64,000 nt of DNA from a bacterium (lineage in GTDB: Bacteria; AUK180). The notes beneath the pieces were generated by a model. The model saw nothing but the letters and a program-made list of their open reading frames with translations, was not told the DNA's origin and searched no databases. The stretch covers positions 33,464-97,463 of the forward strand of contig JAGLGN010000014.1 of NCBI GenBank assembly GCA_023144005.1. The letters run 5' to 3'. Shown here one piece after another: positions 26,977-37,400 of this stretch. Positions within the stretch are counted from its first letter, which is position 1; each line of letters opens with the position of its first letter. Both the position numbers and the translations under genes were made by a program.

Positions 26977-28964
26977 TAACTTCTCCAGTCAAGATAGAAT
27001 TTGAAAGCCCTCTGCGGAACCGTATTATCAGCCCTTGCCGAATTGTCCTGAATATAATACCTTCTTTTGTACCCTATTTTCAGCTTCAGATTCTTTCTCC
27101 AGAGGTTTTTGCTGTAATCAACAGACCACTCCCGGTATTCCTCTGAGGTGGATGAGTCCGACTTCCTGTAAATATTATTGTCCGTGGATTTAAATGAGAA
27201 CAGGAATGTACCCAGAGCGGGTTTCCAGTTCGCCTTCAGCTGATAGGATGCGTTGGCCTTTCTCTGAGGCAGTGAATGTTCCATATAGGTATTGAAGCGG
27301 TAAACGCCTGTCAGGCGTAATTTCTCGGATAGATTGTAATTAAAAGTCACATAAGTCCTGGTGCTTTTGTCCGATTCGGAATAATCCGTAATATATGAAT
27401 CATTCAAGTCCCTTGCCAGATCGTTATCTTTGTACCGCTGCGTCACCGCCATATCAACGAGCGGTGTTATAGGATATTGAAATTTTACCGAGCCGTCGAA
27501 ATTGGTCTGAAGGGTTGAATAATATCTCCAGATATCCGCTTTGGGAGTGATCTCTAATTTCCCCAATTTTAAAAGCGCATCGAATTTAATGCCCCTTTCG
27601 TTCTGGGCGGAAAGCTCCGCAGGAGATTCATATGTAGCGAATGTATATGAGTAGGGATTTTCAAATTCCCTGTGGAAATCCCTGTAAATAAAATTGATCC
27701 GCGCGGTTTTCTTTTTCATGGTCATCTTCAATAAGAAGCCGTGAGCGCCGGATTCCAATTGCCCGAATTCCGCCTGAATAGCCGATTTTTTAAAAGGAGT
27801 CCACCGCATATTCAATCCCCATACCCATGCATCGAACATGTCTTCAGAGTAATTATTCGGCTTGTAGAGATCAGAGGCATAGATCTCCTTATTATGATAA
27901 ACGGTCATTCCGATAAAATTGTCCTCTCCGCCGATTCGCATATGTCCGCCGAAAATGGTCTTGTTGACATAATTCGGAATGGAAAGAGCGATCGTGTCTT
28001 CGTCGAAATCGGTCTCTGAATACGCCGATTCATCCGCGCTGAAATCAGCCGAACTGACCAGAAGATGCGAATACTGATAGAGCTTGTCCTGTATCTGTGA
28101 CGCGAAGATGAAAATCTCCGCCGGTCCCAGCACCGTTCGCATGCCGGCACCCAGGAGATTCAGATTAAAATCGGAAGTAACATCACTTGAACGGTCTCCT
28201 TTGAAGCCGTAGAGATTTTTGTTATCGGATTCATTAAAGACCACGCCAAGGCCGAAGCCCGCCATGTAATTTCCCGTGATCAATTGGAAGTTCTTTGTAT
28301 TCCAATTTATAAATACCTTAGGCAGGGGCCATATTGTTTTCTTCGGGTCAACTATCACTTCGCCGGGCTGAAGGAAGATCTCGCCGTTTTCATCATAGGT
28401 AACAGGCCCGTCATATTCCTCAAAGCTGTATGTAGCGTATCTGCGTTCCTGAAGAATTCCTATATCCAATACCTTTCCGAGGCGGAAGCGGTACTTGAAC
28501 TGTACATAGGGCGTTTCTTCCGATTTGGTCGTGGAAGAGACCTCGTCCCGGAATTTAAAGTTGAGGTCCGTTTTCCTTTTCAATACCTTCTTACCCTTGA
28601 CCTTCTTTATCTTGACTGGAGGAATGATACGCATAAATCCCTCAACAAAACTGAAGTCGGTACGCCCAAGGATCTTTTTGAGCGGCTTGTCATCTTTAAA
28701 TGGCCGGTTCTTGATGATCTCATTAGCGATCTCAAGGTTTACCTTGGGAAGCCGTAACAGCTCGCTCTTGGGAGCGCTATTGACCTCTATCGGATTTGAG
28801 AAGAGTTCCCAAAGCATAATATACTGCTCTTGATCGATATCTCCGGACTCGTAGAGATCCGCGATCTCGTCTTCCGTAGATATGGGTATCGAAAGATCAT
28901 AATCCTGAGCAAATGCAAAAGAGGCCAAAAACAAAACGATCAGAAATAGTATTCTACCTTTCAT
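26976..28964 (-). CDS. Outer-membrane beta-barrel protein with N-terminal helix-hairpin-helix domain
   Basis: 662 residues. Signal peptide MKGRILFLIVLFLASFAFAQ, then a helical region (about 25-50), an HhH DNA-binding-like domain (IEVNSAPKSELLRLPKVN at about 57-74, then IANEIIKNRPF), a Lys-rich linker (IKKVKGKKVLKRK, about 117-129) and a long barrel-like domain of amphipathic strands ending in AFKFYLDWRS. HhH-plus-barrel proteins annotated as ComEA-like are known in Bacteroidota, without proven function. The second of two adjacent ATGs is preferred because it is 6 nt from GGAGG. It overlaps the previous gene by one base. It may bind DNA at the inner face of the outer membrane. Confidence 0.75.
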   Translation of the reverse strand: MKGRILFLIVLFLASFAFAQDYDLSIPISTEDEIADLYESGDIDQEQYIMLWELFSNPIEVNSAPKSELLRLPKVNLEIANEIIKNRPFKDDKPLKKILGRTDFSFVEGFMRIIPPVKIKKVKGKKVLKRKTDLNFKFRDEVSSTTKSEETPYVQFKYRFRLGKVLDIGILQERRYATYSFEEYDGPVTYDENGEIFLQPGEVIVDPKKTIWPLPKVFINWNTKNFQLITGNYMAGFGLGVVFNESDNKNLYGFKGDRSSDVTSDFNLNLLGAGMRTVLGPAEIFIFASQIQDKLYQYSHLLVSSADFSADESAYSETDFDEDTIALSIPNYVNKTIFGGHMRIGGEDNFIGMTVYHNKEIYASDLYKPNNYSEDMFDAWVWGLNMRWTPFKKSAIQAEFGQLESGAHGFLLKMTMKKKTARINFIYRDFHREFENPYSYTFATYESPAELSAQNERGIKFDALLKLGKLEITPKADIWRYYSTLQTNFDGSVKFQYPITPLVDMAVTQRYKDNDLARDLNDSYITDYSESDKSTRTYVTFNYNLSEKLRLTGVYRFNTYMEHSLPQRKANASYQLKANWKPALGTFLFSFKSTDNNIYRKSDSSTSEEYREWSVDYSKNLWRKNLKLKIGYKRRYYIQDNSARADNTVPQRAFKFYLDWRS

Positions 28965-30442
28965 CATTCACCTCCCTGTCCATTGTCAACAGCTGGATCG
29001 TATTCTCCCGTTTTTATCATATTTCTCATATTCTCAAAGGTCTTGGGGCCTATTCTGGGAACATTCATAATATCCTCTATGTTCTTAAATCCGCCGTTTT
29101 GCTTCCTGTAGGAAAGAATGTTCGCCGCTGTCTTCACTCCTACGCGCGGAAGTTTCTGCAGCTCCGCACTGTCCGCGGAGTTGATATCTATTAGCGGTCC
29201 GCTGTAAGAGGTCTTCGAGGCGGTGGAAGTGGACGAGGAACTGCGTGACGGTACAATTTGAGACGATGACTCATATTTACTGCCAACGGTAATATAGGAC
29301 CGTATTTTTTCAACGGTCTTAGCGCCGATCCTGGAGACATTCTGCAGGTCTTCCACTCTTCTGAACGGCCCGTTCACCTTCCGGTATTCCACTATACGCT
29401 CTGCCGTCTTACTGCCGATACCCGGGATCGCGGATAGCTCCTCCGCATTTGCGAGGTTAATATTTATCCTGCCGTTGATCACCGAGAGTTCGGGTTTGGA
29501 TTCTTTGTTTCCGAGTCCAAAGGCAAAGGTATGTGTGGCGCCCAGCTCCGGATGTACCTTCAAGGCGTATGAAACCGCCATACCGCCACCGTAAATACCG
29601 AGACCGGCAGAATAGGAAAGACGCTCCGAGTGAAGATATTCAATGCCGCCGAATAGAGCAAAGTTATCCGTCATATCATACTTGATGCCAAAATGATATT
29701 CGGAATAGAGGTCCCGTTTAGCCGCGAAATTTTCCAGATATGCGTCATAGTCGGCAAAATCACCGACCGCCTCTTCTATCTCCGCTTCCTCGGCGTCGGT
29801 ATAGCTCCCGAGTCCGTAAGTATGTTTCAGAAACGATGCGGGAATATTTGCGATCAAATTGAAATAAATATTCAATTGTACAAATGGCGTATATGATACC
29901 CCTATGCCGACATCCCTCGCCATGTATTCCTGGCCGATATACGGCGCCGAAACATTTCTGAATCTTGCTCCGAAATAAAGTTCCTGATTTACAAAAAGCA
30001 CCATTCCCATATCCAGGGCAAGTGTGGATGCCGAACCGATCTCATCGATAACGACACTCATATATTTCCCTTTGAAGCCAAGTGCGAAATTAGAGCCCAC
30101 ATTAAAGGCGCCGGCGAATTGTATCTGCTGCTCCGCATACAGCCATGAGCCGAATTTTATAAGGTTCAGGCCCATTGTCATGGAACCGAAGCGCTTAATA
30201 TAATTTGCTGAGGTATTTGCGAGCTCATCCATGCCGTAGAGCCGGGATGTGGTAAAATTCAAATGGACATTCTCCAGATAGGCCAGCATGGCGGGATTAT
30301 TGTATATCGCCTCCGGGCCCATAAGGACCAGATTTGCTCCGCCGGTAGCGAGGTTCAGGGGCATATTCCCCTCAAATTCAAAGGCAGTCCATCCATTGGC
30401 GGCCAGAATGATCGCGCAAACTACTATTATTATTTTTTTCAT
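28964..30442 (-). CDS. PorV-like barrel fused to two ComEA-type helix-hairpin-helix domains
   Basis: 492 residues. Signal peptide (1-19), then a PorV/PorQ-like barrel (about 20-315) opening with LATGGANLVLMGPEAIYNNPAM. Two ComEA-type domains follow: the first (about 327-388) has INLANAEELSAIPGIGSKTA and later VSRIGAKTVEKI; the second (about 419-483) has INSADSAELQKLPRVGVKTA and VPRIGPKTFENM. A Ser-rich linker of about 25 residues separates them. ComEA domains bind double-stranded DNA non-specifically in the periplasm and pull it inward. Fusing two to an outer-membrane barrel would put a DNA ratchet at an outer-membrane protein. It lies 9 bp after the second lamin-tail gene. Confidence 0.85.
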   Translation of the reverse strand: MKKIIIVVCAIILAANGWTAFEFEGNMPLNLATGGANLVLMGPEAIYNNPAMLAYLENVHLNFTTSRLYGMDELANTSANYIKRFGSMTMGLNLIKFGSWLYAEQQIQFAGAFNVGSNFALGFKGKYMSVVIDEIGSASTLALDMGMVLFVNQELYFGARFRNVSAPYIGQEYMARDVGIGVSYTPFVQLNIYFNLIANIPASFLKHTYGLGSYTDAEEAEIEEAVGDFADYDAYLENFAAKRDLYSEYHFGIKYDMTDNFALFGGIEYLHSERLSYSAGLGIYGGGMAVSYALKVHPELGATHTFAFGLGNKESKPELSVINGRININLANAEELSAIPGIGSKTAERIVEYRKVNGPFRRVEDLQNVSRIGAKTVEKIRSYITVGSKYESSSQIVPSRSSSSTSTASKTSYSGPLIDINSADSAELQKLPRVGVKTAANILSYRKQNGGFKNIEDIMNVPRIGPKTFENMRNMIKTGEYDPAVDNGQGGE

Positions 30443-30451
30443 GGCAGCCCC

Positions 30452-33400
30452 CTACATCCTTTTCCCAATGGCAACGACTTCTTTCTTATAAATAGATTTC
30501 GTTTCATTTCTCAATTCGATGTATAGAATATATACACCCATGGGCAGCGGTCGGTTACGGTTATCGTCGCCGATCCATTTCACAGAGAAAGGCCCCGGCG
30601 GAAGAACTGTCTTTTCCGATAATGTTTTTACTTCTCTTCCGGCAACATCATATACGCGCACTGTAAGCACTCCCTCGGAAACAACATGCAGGGAGATCTC
30701 GGTATATAATCTGTTCGGATCGCTGCCGTCATTAACAAAGCTCCTCGGGGAGATCTCGATCTGCGTAATATTGCCTGCGGGGATCTCCGTTTCATCGCAA
30801 GGTCTTCCCATCGTGGGTTCTTCCGTGATCGTCCAATCGGCAAGCGTGTTCGTATCTGTAAATTCCGCATCACGCGTTATAGATGATTCTTCATCCACAT
30901 TATTTGATCTGATGGCATTGGTGGCGGCATAGATCCAATCGTAAATATATCCGCTGTCCGGCTGCTCGCCAAGAGGATAATCGGGGTATTTCGCCATATT
31001 GGGGAAGAATTTGTATATCTCTCCGTCCCAATGATATGCTCCTAATTTGGGATCGGATGAAAAATATACCTCATAGAAATCGCTGTATTCAATATAAGAG
31101 ATATCTATCAATTCTGAAACGACCCATGTCGACGCGGCGGGAACCACCTGTCCGTCAGCTATAAGATCACCGTTCTCGTCAAAGGGGAATATCTGTTCTT
31201 CTGAGTTTCTTTCAGCCCATACAACGGCATCTTTGATATTTCCGGAAAAATCCCGAAGCTCAAGATTTTCATCCGTGCTGGAAAGTGAAAGTTTTGAAAG
31301 ATAGACCGTTAATATGCCGTCACTTCCCGCGGTAAGTTCGCTGTCGCTTTCATTTCCTACGGTGATAATGACAAATTCTCCTGTTTTCAAGGTCGTTCCA
31401 GGCTGAATTATCGCGACTACACTGTCCGTCAGCATGAAACAGCCCCCGACATCTACGCCTGCCCCGGAATTGCCGTCATCCTTGCAATAAAGCTCTATCC
31501 AATCCGGAAATCCAGAAGGTGAGTAAAAGTAAACCTCTGATATCACGATATCCGTTTCGGCGGGCAAGGTATCGATCGGATGGCCGTAACCCGGCGTAAC
31601 GACCAGTGTATTCTTCCAGTCAACTTTATCATTGGTATCCGTATTGAAGTAATCCCTGACAATGGAGCCCTTTGAAAAATCAGAAGAGACACAGTCGATC
31701 TCTTCGCCGTCAACGGGAGAGCCGTAGCCTATATTCCATTGGCCGACAGCAAAGGCTTCTTCAAAATCATCGTCGGACAGTGAACCGCCCTGATCCGCCC
31801 AGCAGACAAGGTCTATCAATTCGCCGTTCGGCGTAAATATACCCATTTGTTCGTCCGAATCGGTTATTCCTGTATCGGCGGTCGTCACAAAATATGATGC
31901 CTTGGTTAGAGGAAGCTCCCAGTCATCAGCATTATCATATATTAACAATCCGTAATCGCCGGTACGGAAAATACCGGTTGAAAGCTTTTTATCGGCACTT
32001 GCATCCAGGTCCGTAATGGAGGCGCGGGTGCCGTAGGTGGATATCGAATCAAGGTCATCTATATAAAAACCCCCAAGATCGATACCGTTTCCATTATTAC
32101 CGTCATCTATCATATAAAATTCAACAAAATCCTCGCCGTATGTCCCGATAGAATCTACTTCGGTAATGAGTATCACCGGGTCTTTTACCGTTATTGACTC
32201 GAAATAATCCGAAACGGAATTACCGGTATCCGAGATCGCATTTGCCTTTTGATCAGCGCCCGTGACCCAGAAACCTATGACCGAAAGATTGGGAATATCC
32301 ACGGTGGAGCCTTTGGTAAGGTCAGCTCCGCCTTTATAGACTAAGGAATTTCCCCATATAATGCCGTCTTCGCTGCCGTCCGCGCCGGAGCTGTAGACAA
32401 GTGTTACCGTACCGGTATCAACAAATACTCCCGTGGAGGTCTTGATCTCATACCATAAACTCAAAGTAGATGTATCTTCAATACCACCCTCTTCTGAAAG
32501 CATCAACTCAAATGATGTTGCTGAAAGAGAAACACGGGGGAAATCGCCCGAAGGGGACATAGAAAGAGGAGCAGGGCCGGTAATATCGATCGGCAAGACC
32601 GTTAGGTCCGCGGAAACAATGCCGTCCACTCCTGTATTTTCCGGTGTTATTTCAATAACTCCCGGAGATAGGCATCCGCCGAAATCAACCGTGCCCTCGC
32701 CATTGATCAGGGTCAGCGCGATCGTGTCGGTGCCTCCCGAAAATTGGCCGGTTCCGGTGGGAGAAGCAGATAGCGTAATATCCAATGTCGGAGACGAGGT
32801 ATAAACAGAGTAATTCTCATCAAGAAGCTTAACCGTGACCGTCGTGGTCTCCGGCGCACCTCCGAAAACTTCTATTCTGGTGGGATATACGAAAGCACGG
32901 AGATTGATAGAGGCCTCGGTAGGCCCGACCGAATTTGGGTGACGGGGCGTACCGTAGATCGGATTACCCAGATAATCAGTGCCGTATATGGTAATTAGGT
33001 CATTATCCGCCCAATTTGAAGAATCGTTGCCGTCCTTTCCGAGAATGATCTTTTCCATGGAAACACCGCCCGATTGGCCGGCGAACCATCCATCAGAACA
33101 GTCCACTTGATCAATGAGATTAGCGGAGCTATCATACAAACGGAGGTTTTCTCCGTCATTTGAAAGTTTACTGTAGCCAAGATCTTCCGAATCACTTCCG
33201 ATATCGGCGATCGCCTGTTTTACCGGCTCAGTAGTGCTTCTGTATTCTATCAGATAATATGCTCCTGATCCGATAGTGGTCGTATTGGCAGTGGTAAGGT
33301 CAACAATTATTCCCCCGCTATCCCAAATATACCATCCGGTAAGATCGATATCGGAACCCGTGGGATTGTAAAGCTCGATCCATTCATACCCGCTCTGGGC

Positions 33401-33511
33401 AATGGTACCGCTCCATGAAAGTTCTGAAATAACAACATCGCCGCTTGAAGCGGAATGTATAGCAAGGGGCAGTATTAAAAGGACTATCAAGAATGTTAGT
33501 ATTTTTTTCAT
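30452..33511 (-). CDS. Secreted lamin-tail-domain protein with C-terminal sorting domain
   Basis: 1019 residues. Signal peptide to about residue 21, then a lamin tail domain (LTD, about 25-195: VVISELSWSGTIAQ, WIELYNPTGSDIDLTGWYI, later RHPNSV). Ig-like modules follow to about 445, then LTD-like repeats (ILITEVDSIGTYGEDFVEFY; IVISEVYFYSPSGFPDWIEL). The C-terminal 95 residues form a FlgD Ig-like/type IX sorting domain (LTVRVYDVAGREVKTLSE, LPMGVYILYIEL). LTDs are immunoglobulin-like binding folds; in bacteria they occur on secreted proteins, often with nucleases or ComEC-like hydrolases. The second of two ATGs (33511) is 6 nt from AGGAG. It is likely a surface ligand-binding component. Confidence 0.8.
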   Translation of the reverse strand: MKKILTFLIVLLILPLAIHSASSGDVVISELSWSGTIAQSGYEWIELYNPTGSDIDLTGWYIWDSGGIIVDLTTANTTTIGSGAYYLIEYRSTTEPVKQAIADIGSDSEDLGYSKLSNDGENLRLYDSSANLIDQVDCSDGWFAGQSGGVSMEKIILGKDGNDSSNWADNDLITIYGTDYLGNPIYGTPRHPNSVGPTEASINLRAFVYPTRIEVFGGAPETTTVTVKLLDENYSVYTSSPTLDITLSASPTGTGQFSGGTDTIALTLINGEGTVDFGGCLSPGVIEITPENTGVDGIVSADLTVLPIDITGPAPLSMSPSGDFPRVSLSATSFELMLSEEGGIEDTSTLSLWYEIKTSTGVFVDTGTVTLVYSSGADGSEDGIIWGNSLVYKGGADLTKGSTVDIPNLSVIGFWVTGADQKANAISDTGNSVSDYFESITVKDPVILITEVDSIGTYGEDFVEFYMIDDGNNGNGIDLGGFYIDDLDSISTYGTRASITDLDASADKKLSTGIFRTGDYGLLIYDNADDWELPLTKASYFVTTADTGITDSDEQMGIFTPNGELIDLVCWADQGGSLSDDDFEEAFAVGQWNIGYGSPVDGEEIDCVSSDFSKGSIVRDYFNTDTNDKVDWKNTLVVTPGYGHPIDTLPAETDIVISEVYFYSPSGFPDWIELYCKDDGNSGAGVDVGGCFMLTDSVVAIIQPGTTLKTGEFVIITVGNESDSELTAGSDGILTVYLSKLSLSSTDENLELRDFSGNIKDAVVWAERNSEEQIFPFDENGDLIADGQVVPAASTWVVSELIDISYIEYSDFYEVYFSSDPKLGAYHWDGEIYKFFPNMAKYPDYPLGEQPDSGYIYDWIYAATNAIRSNNVDEESSITRDAEFTDTNTLADWTITEEPTMGRPCDETEIPAGNITQIEISPRSFVNDGSDPNRLYTEISLHVVSEGVLTVRVYDVAGREVKTLSEKTVLPPGPFSVKWIGDDNRNRPLPMGVYILYIELRNETKSIYKKEVVAIGKRM

Positions 33512-33520
33512 CATATACTC

Positions 33521-34405
33521 CTACCACCGATACCCAAGACCGGCAGATACCGTACCCGGCAATAGCGAGCCGAACCCGTATGAGACATCAAGCTCCAACT
33601 TGTTCAATCCGATCTGAGTGCCGAAAAGAATATTTCTTGTGGTGTCATTCAATATGTCGCTGGCGCCGAATCTCAATCTTATCCCTTTGTTGATATTAAA
33701 AGCTAAGCCCGAATTCAATATCATTGAAGATTCTCTGATGACCGCCTGCGTTAAAAGCGTCATCGCCGCGCCCGCATCACCCATTGTCCATTTATACCGG
33801 AAACCGAGGCCGCCGGATATAGCAGGGAACGCACCTTCTTGTTCAAATTCCAGCTTCGTGCCCCAATTATTTACAAAAAGCCCTATTAGAAGCTTTTTCA
33901 TCTTAAAAGCGAGGCCGAGGTCAACTAAAAATGAATCCGCGGTATATGTATCGATGCGGCTGAAAAGGTATTTTATATTTACACCGGCATAAGTGTTCTG
34001 ACCGATGGCATCTCCGAAAGAAAGCACAAGGCCAAGATCGGAAGAGTGAAATTGTCCGGTAACCGTGCCTATCTCGTCCCGGGAATCCTGATATCCCCAA
34101 TTGCCGTAAATGGTGGAAATGCCGACATTGCCGAAATTCTCAAGATATACGGCAGTCGATATCAGAGAGACATCCATCTCCTCATAATATTTTCTATAGC
34201 TTGTTTTAAAATAATTCCAGCCCGAGATCGGCATCAATGCCGGATTGACCAGCATAGAACCGAAATCATCAATATCAACGCCTAGGACGGAACCGCTGCC
34301 GCGTGCTCCCGAAGTCGGGTCAATATTAAAGACATTGGAAGAGCCCATTGCGGCAATGCAAACCGAGATCAAGAGAGCCATTATGAATATTACAGATCTC
34401 TTCAT
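33521..34405 (-). CDS. PorV/PorQ-family outer-membrane barrel protein
   Basis: 294 residues. Signal peptide (about 1-20), then the family opening with SGARGSGSVLGVDIDDFGSM and LVNPALMPISG (about 32-63), alternating strands, and a terminal GTVSAGLGYRW with an aromatic last residue as in outer-membrane barrels. It sits between two lamin-tail proteins carrying C-terminal sorting domains, 3 bp after one and 6 bp before the other, so it is probably the outer-membrane carrier or anchor for them, as PorV is for T9SS cargo. SD: GAGGT about 6 nt before the ATG. Confidence 0.78.
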   Translation of the reverse strand: MKRSVIFIMALLISVCIAAMGSSNVFNIDPTSGARGSGSVLGVDIDDFGSMLVNPALMPISGWNYFKTSYRKYYEEMDVSLISTAVYLENFGNVGISTIYGNWGYQDSRDEIGTVTGQFHSSDLGLVLSFGDAIGQNTYAGVNIKYLFSRIDTYTADSFLVDLGLAFKMKKLLIGLFVNNWGTKLEFEQEGAFPAISGGLGFRYKWTMGDAGAAMTLLTQAVIRESSMILNSGLAFNINKGIRLRFGASDILNDTTRNILFGTQIGLNKLELDVSYGFGSLLPGTVSAGLGYRW

Positions 34406-34408
34406 GAT

Positions 34409-37400
34409 CTACCTCACCACCGAAAACTTGACCATCGCGGTAAAACTATCCGCCTTTACCAGGCCGAAATATATACCCGCGGGGATCTTTCTCCCATATC
34501 TGTCCTTCAGGTCCCAAGTTATCTGATGGAATCCCGCGGATAGCACGGCATCGTGTATCTCTACCACCTTTCTCGCATCCAATGTCAAAATGGTCAGCGT
34601 TACATTGGATTCTTCCAGTATGTTTATCTCGAATGTTATCGTGTCAACATCCGGAGTTGCCGGATTCGGATATGGGGTATATATATTATTCCCGTCAAAT
34701 GAAGTGTCAATGAAATACTCCAGCAGATCAACGCAGGTGAATTCCACTATATGCTTTCCCGCCTCGGTGGACAGGGTCAATGTAAATGATGCCGAACCAT
34801 CTGTGCCGGTAAGGGCGGAAGAAGGAGCGATAGATGCACCCAGGGGAGTGTCAATAAGCGAGGTCGCGACATCCGCTCCATACAATCCCAAGCCGGTATC
34901 AGAAGTGATATATACCAAGATTTCTCGATCCTTCCCAGGGGCGGTGTGCGGGTCTTCCGCGGGGTCAAATGTCATTACAGCGGGAGAAAGGACATCAAAT
35001 TCAGGCGAATTCAGCTCAACAAGATCAGTACCATTCTCTAAAATACTTATCCCGAATTCATATACACCTTCCGCATCAGGGAAATTATAACTATTGAAAT
35101 CTATGCTCACCGAGCTTGCCGCGGTAATGCCGGCAATGGTTATGGTAGAGCCGGAAACCGTATAGGCAACCGTATTGGAAGCATCAACGGTTACTGTCAG
35201 ATTTGCTAATGTTGGTTGAGTAAAGCTTGAATGAACAACGATATACAGATCATCGTCCCCATCCAGCTTGGGATATCCTACCGTATAATCAATACCAAGA
35301 TCTCCATTGCCGCCCTGGCAAAGTGGGACATTTGGGGTTTTTGAAATACCATAAGAGCCGGAAACCGCAGAGTCCACATTACCGAAAGGCGAGGAATTTC
35401 CCGACTCATCAAGGGCTTTCACTGAAATATAATATGTCGTGCCGGCAGGCAGCATTGTCAGTATATGCTCCTCAGCCTGAGCCGGCAGAAGCGGTGTTAT
35501 ACCTGAAGTATCGTACTTATCCGAGGCGATGAAGTCCGCGTCATCAGTGATCGGGGCGGTGGAATAAGCGATCTCATAGCTATCGCATTGAGATACGCCC
35601 AGCCCGTTCTCGCCCACCGCGGTAAAGTTAATTCTGATCCCGCCGATAGTGGGATGGGAATATGCGGCAAAATCATTGATCACCGAGGGCGGGCGATTAT
35701 CGATGGTGTTGAAAGAAAAGAGGTAGTCGCCGCCGGGAGCGCCGTCATCGTCTCCGTCAAGGCCGTTGCCTGAAATATCCATAGCTCCGGAGTAAACGGT
35801 AATATCATATGAAGTATCTTCCGAAAGCGGAGCCGTAAGGGTCATCGTCAATGTCTCATTTCCGGCATCCCAGGAAAGCGTATATGCTACAGCCGGGATT
35901 ATCTCAAGCGATAAATCCACCGATACGGTATTCATTTCCTCTGAGAATGTGATAACAATATCGGTCGCTGTATCTATATTCACTCCCGAATCGATCGGAG
36001 ATGTGTATAGAACGGTCGGTGAGGCATAATCTCCACAGCTTGTACTGTAATTTGAGTTTTCAGCACCGGGTGTGGCATTAAGAGGATTATTGTCGGCATC
36101 AAGGCCGTTTATTGTAATTCCGTCATTGGAGCCCCAGTTACCGGCGACCGAGCCGCCGACACATGGGTCAATTCTCTCCATTGAATAATAAGCGGGTGAG
36201 CCGGTACCGCCGAACCATCCGGCGCCACAATCGACCAGATCAACTGTCACATCGGATGAATTCTTTAAAGTTATCGTCGCGCCGGTGTTACTCAAGCTGA
36301 GAGATGTATCCACAAATCCGCCCGCAACATCATTCACGGTATCCTCGGAATTTTCAATAAGATAATATCCGAAAGCGGGAATAGTTCCCGAAAGTGTTTC
36401 TAAAATAAACCCGACTCCCTGAACATACCATCCCGTAAGGTCGATCCCCTCACCGGTCGGGTTGTATAACTCTATCCACTCATCGGAAGAAGAATGAAGT
36501 GTGCCACCGAAGGCAACTTCATTTACAACAACCTTTCCGGTCATTGACTCATATACTTCGATCGATGGAGAAGCTCCGATCGCTGAAAGCGTACCCGTAC
36601 CTTTCGATCTTACGGTAAAGGCATATGTTCCAAGTGTGTCGCACATAGCGCCGGGCGAACCCAATGACATATCTCCATAAATAAATATCAGCGTATTTCC
36701 GGTATCAAGCGTAGTAATATCCGCTATTATCTCCCAACCGGTGGTCTCATTTCCTGTAATAGACGCGATCGAGGCCACGGCATCACCGGAAAGGGAAAGA
36801 TACCCTTCTGATGCCGGAGCGCCGTCCTGCGGCTGTGACCAGTTCGCGGGAATATATAGCGAGACCTGCCCGCCCGCCATATCAAGCGATGCGGTATAGA
36901 TCACATTTACACTCTGATGATTATCCTTGAGAATATTAGAGGGATATGCGACCGCTGTACCGGTGCCGTCACCATATTGCGATGTCTGAAAATTGAAGGT
37001 ATATGTATCTCCGCCCGAATCATCCACTGAGGCGGAATCAGCCAGCGTATTGCCCGCTACATCCGCAACTACGGTCTTATCGATCTCAATATAATATGTC
37101 GTTCCGAATGACAGCGTATTATGTGTGATCGTAAGTGTCTGTGTAGTATTTGACCATGTATATCCTTCTCCTCCGGGGGAGGGTGATATAATTATCCCCA
37201 AAGTGGAGGTATCCGCCATTTCCTCATCAAAATCAATCGTAATATCCTGAATCGGATTGACCGCGGAAGCGCCGTTGACCGGGGCCGTCGCGGTTATAGT
37301 CGGGGGTGTGGTATCCGCCGCTGCGCCGCCGCAGGTTGAGACTTCAACTGAATTGGGCTGTCCTGGAGTTCCATTGATAGAGGGCTCGCCGTTTATAGTG

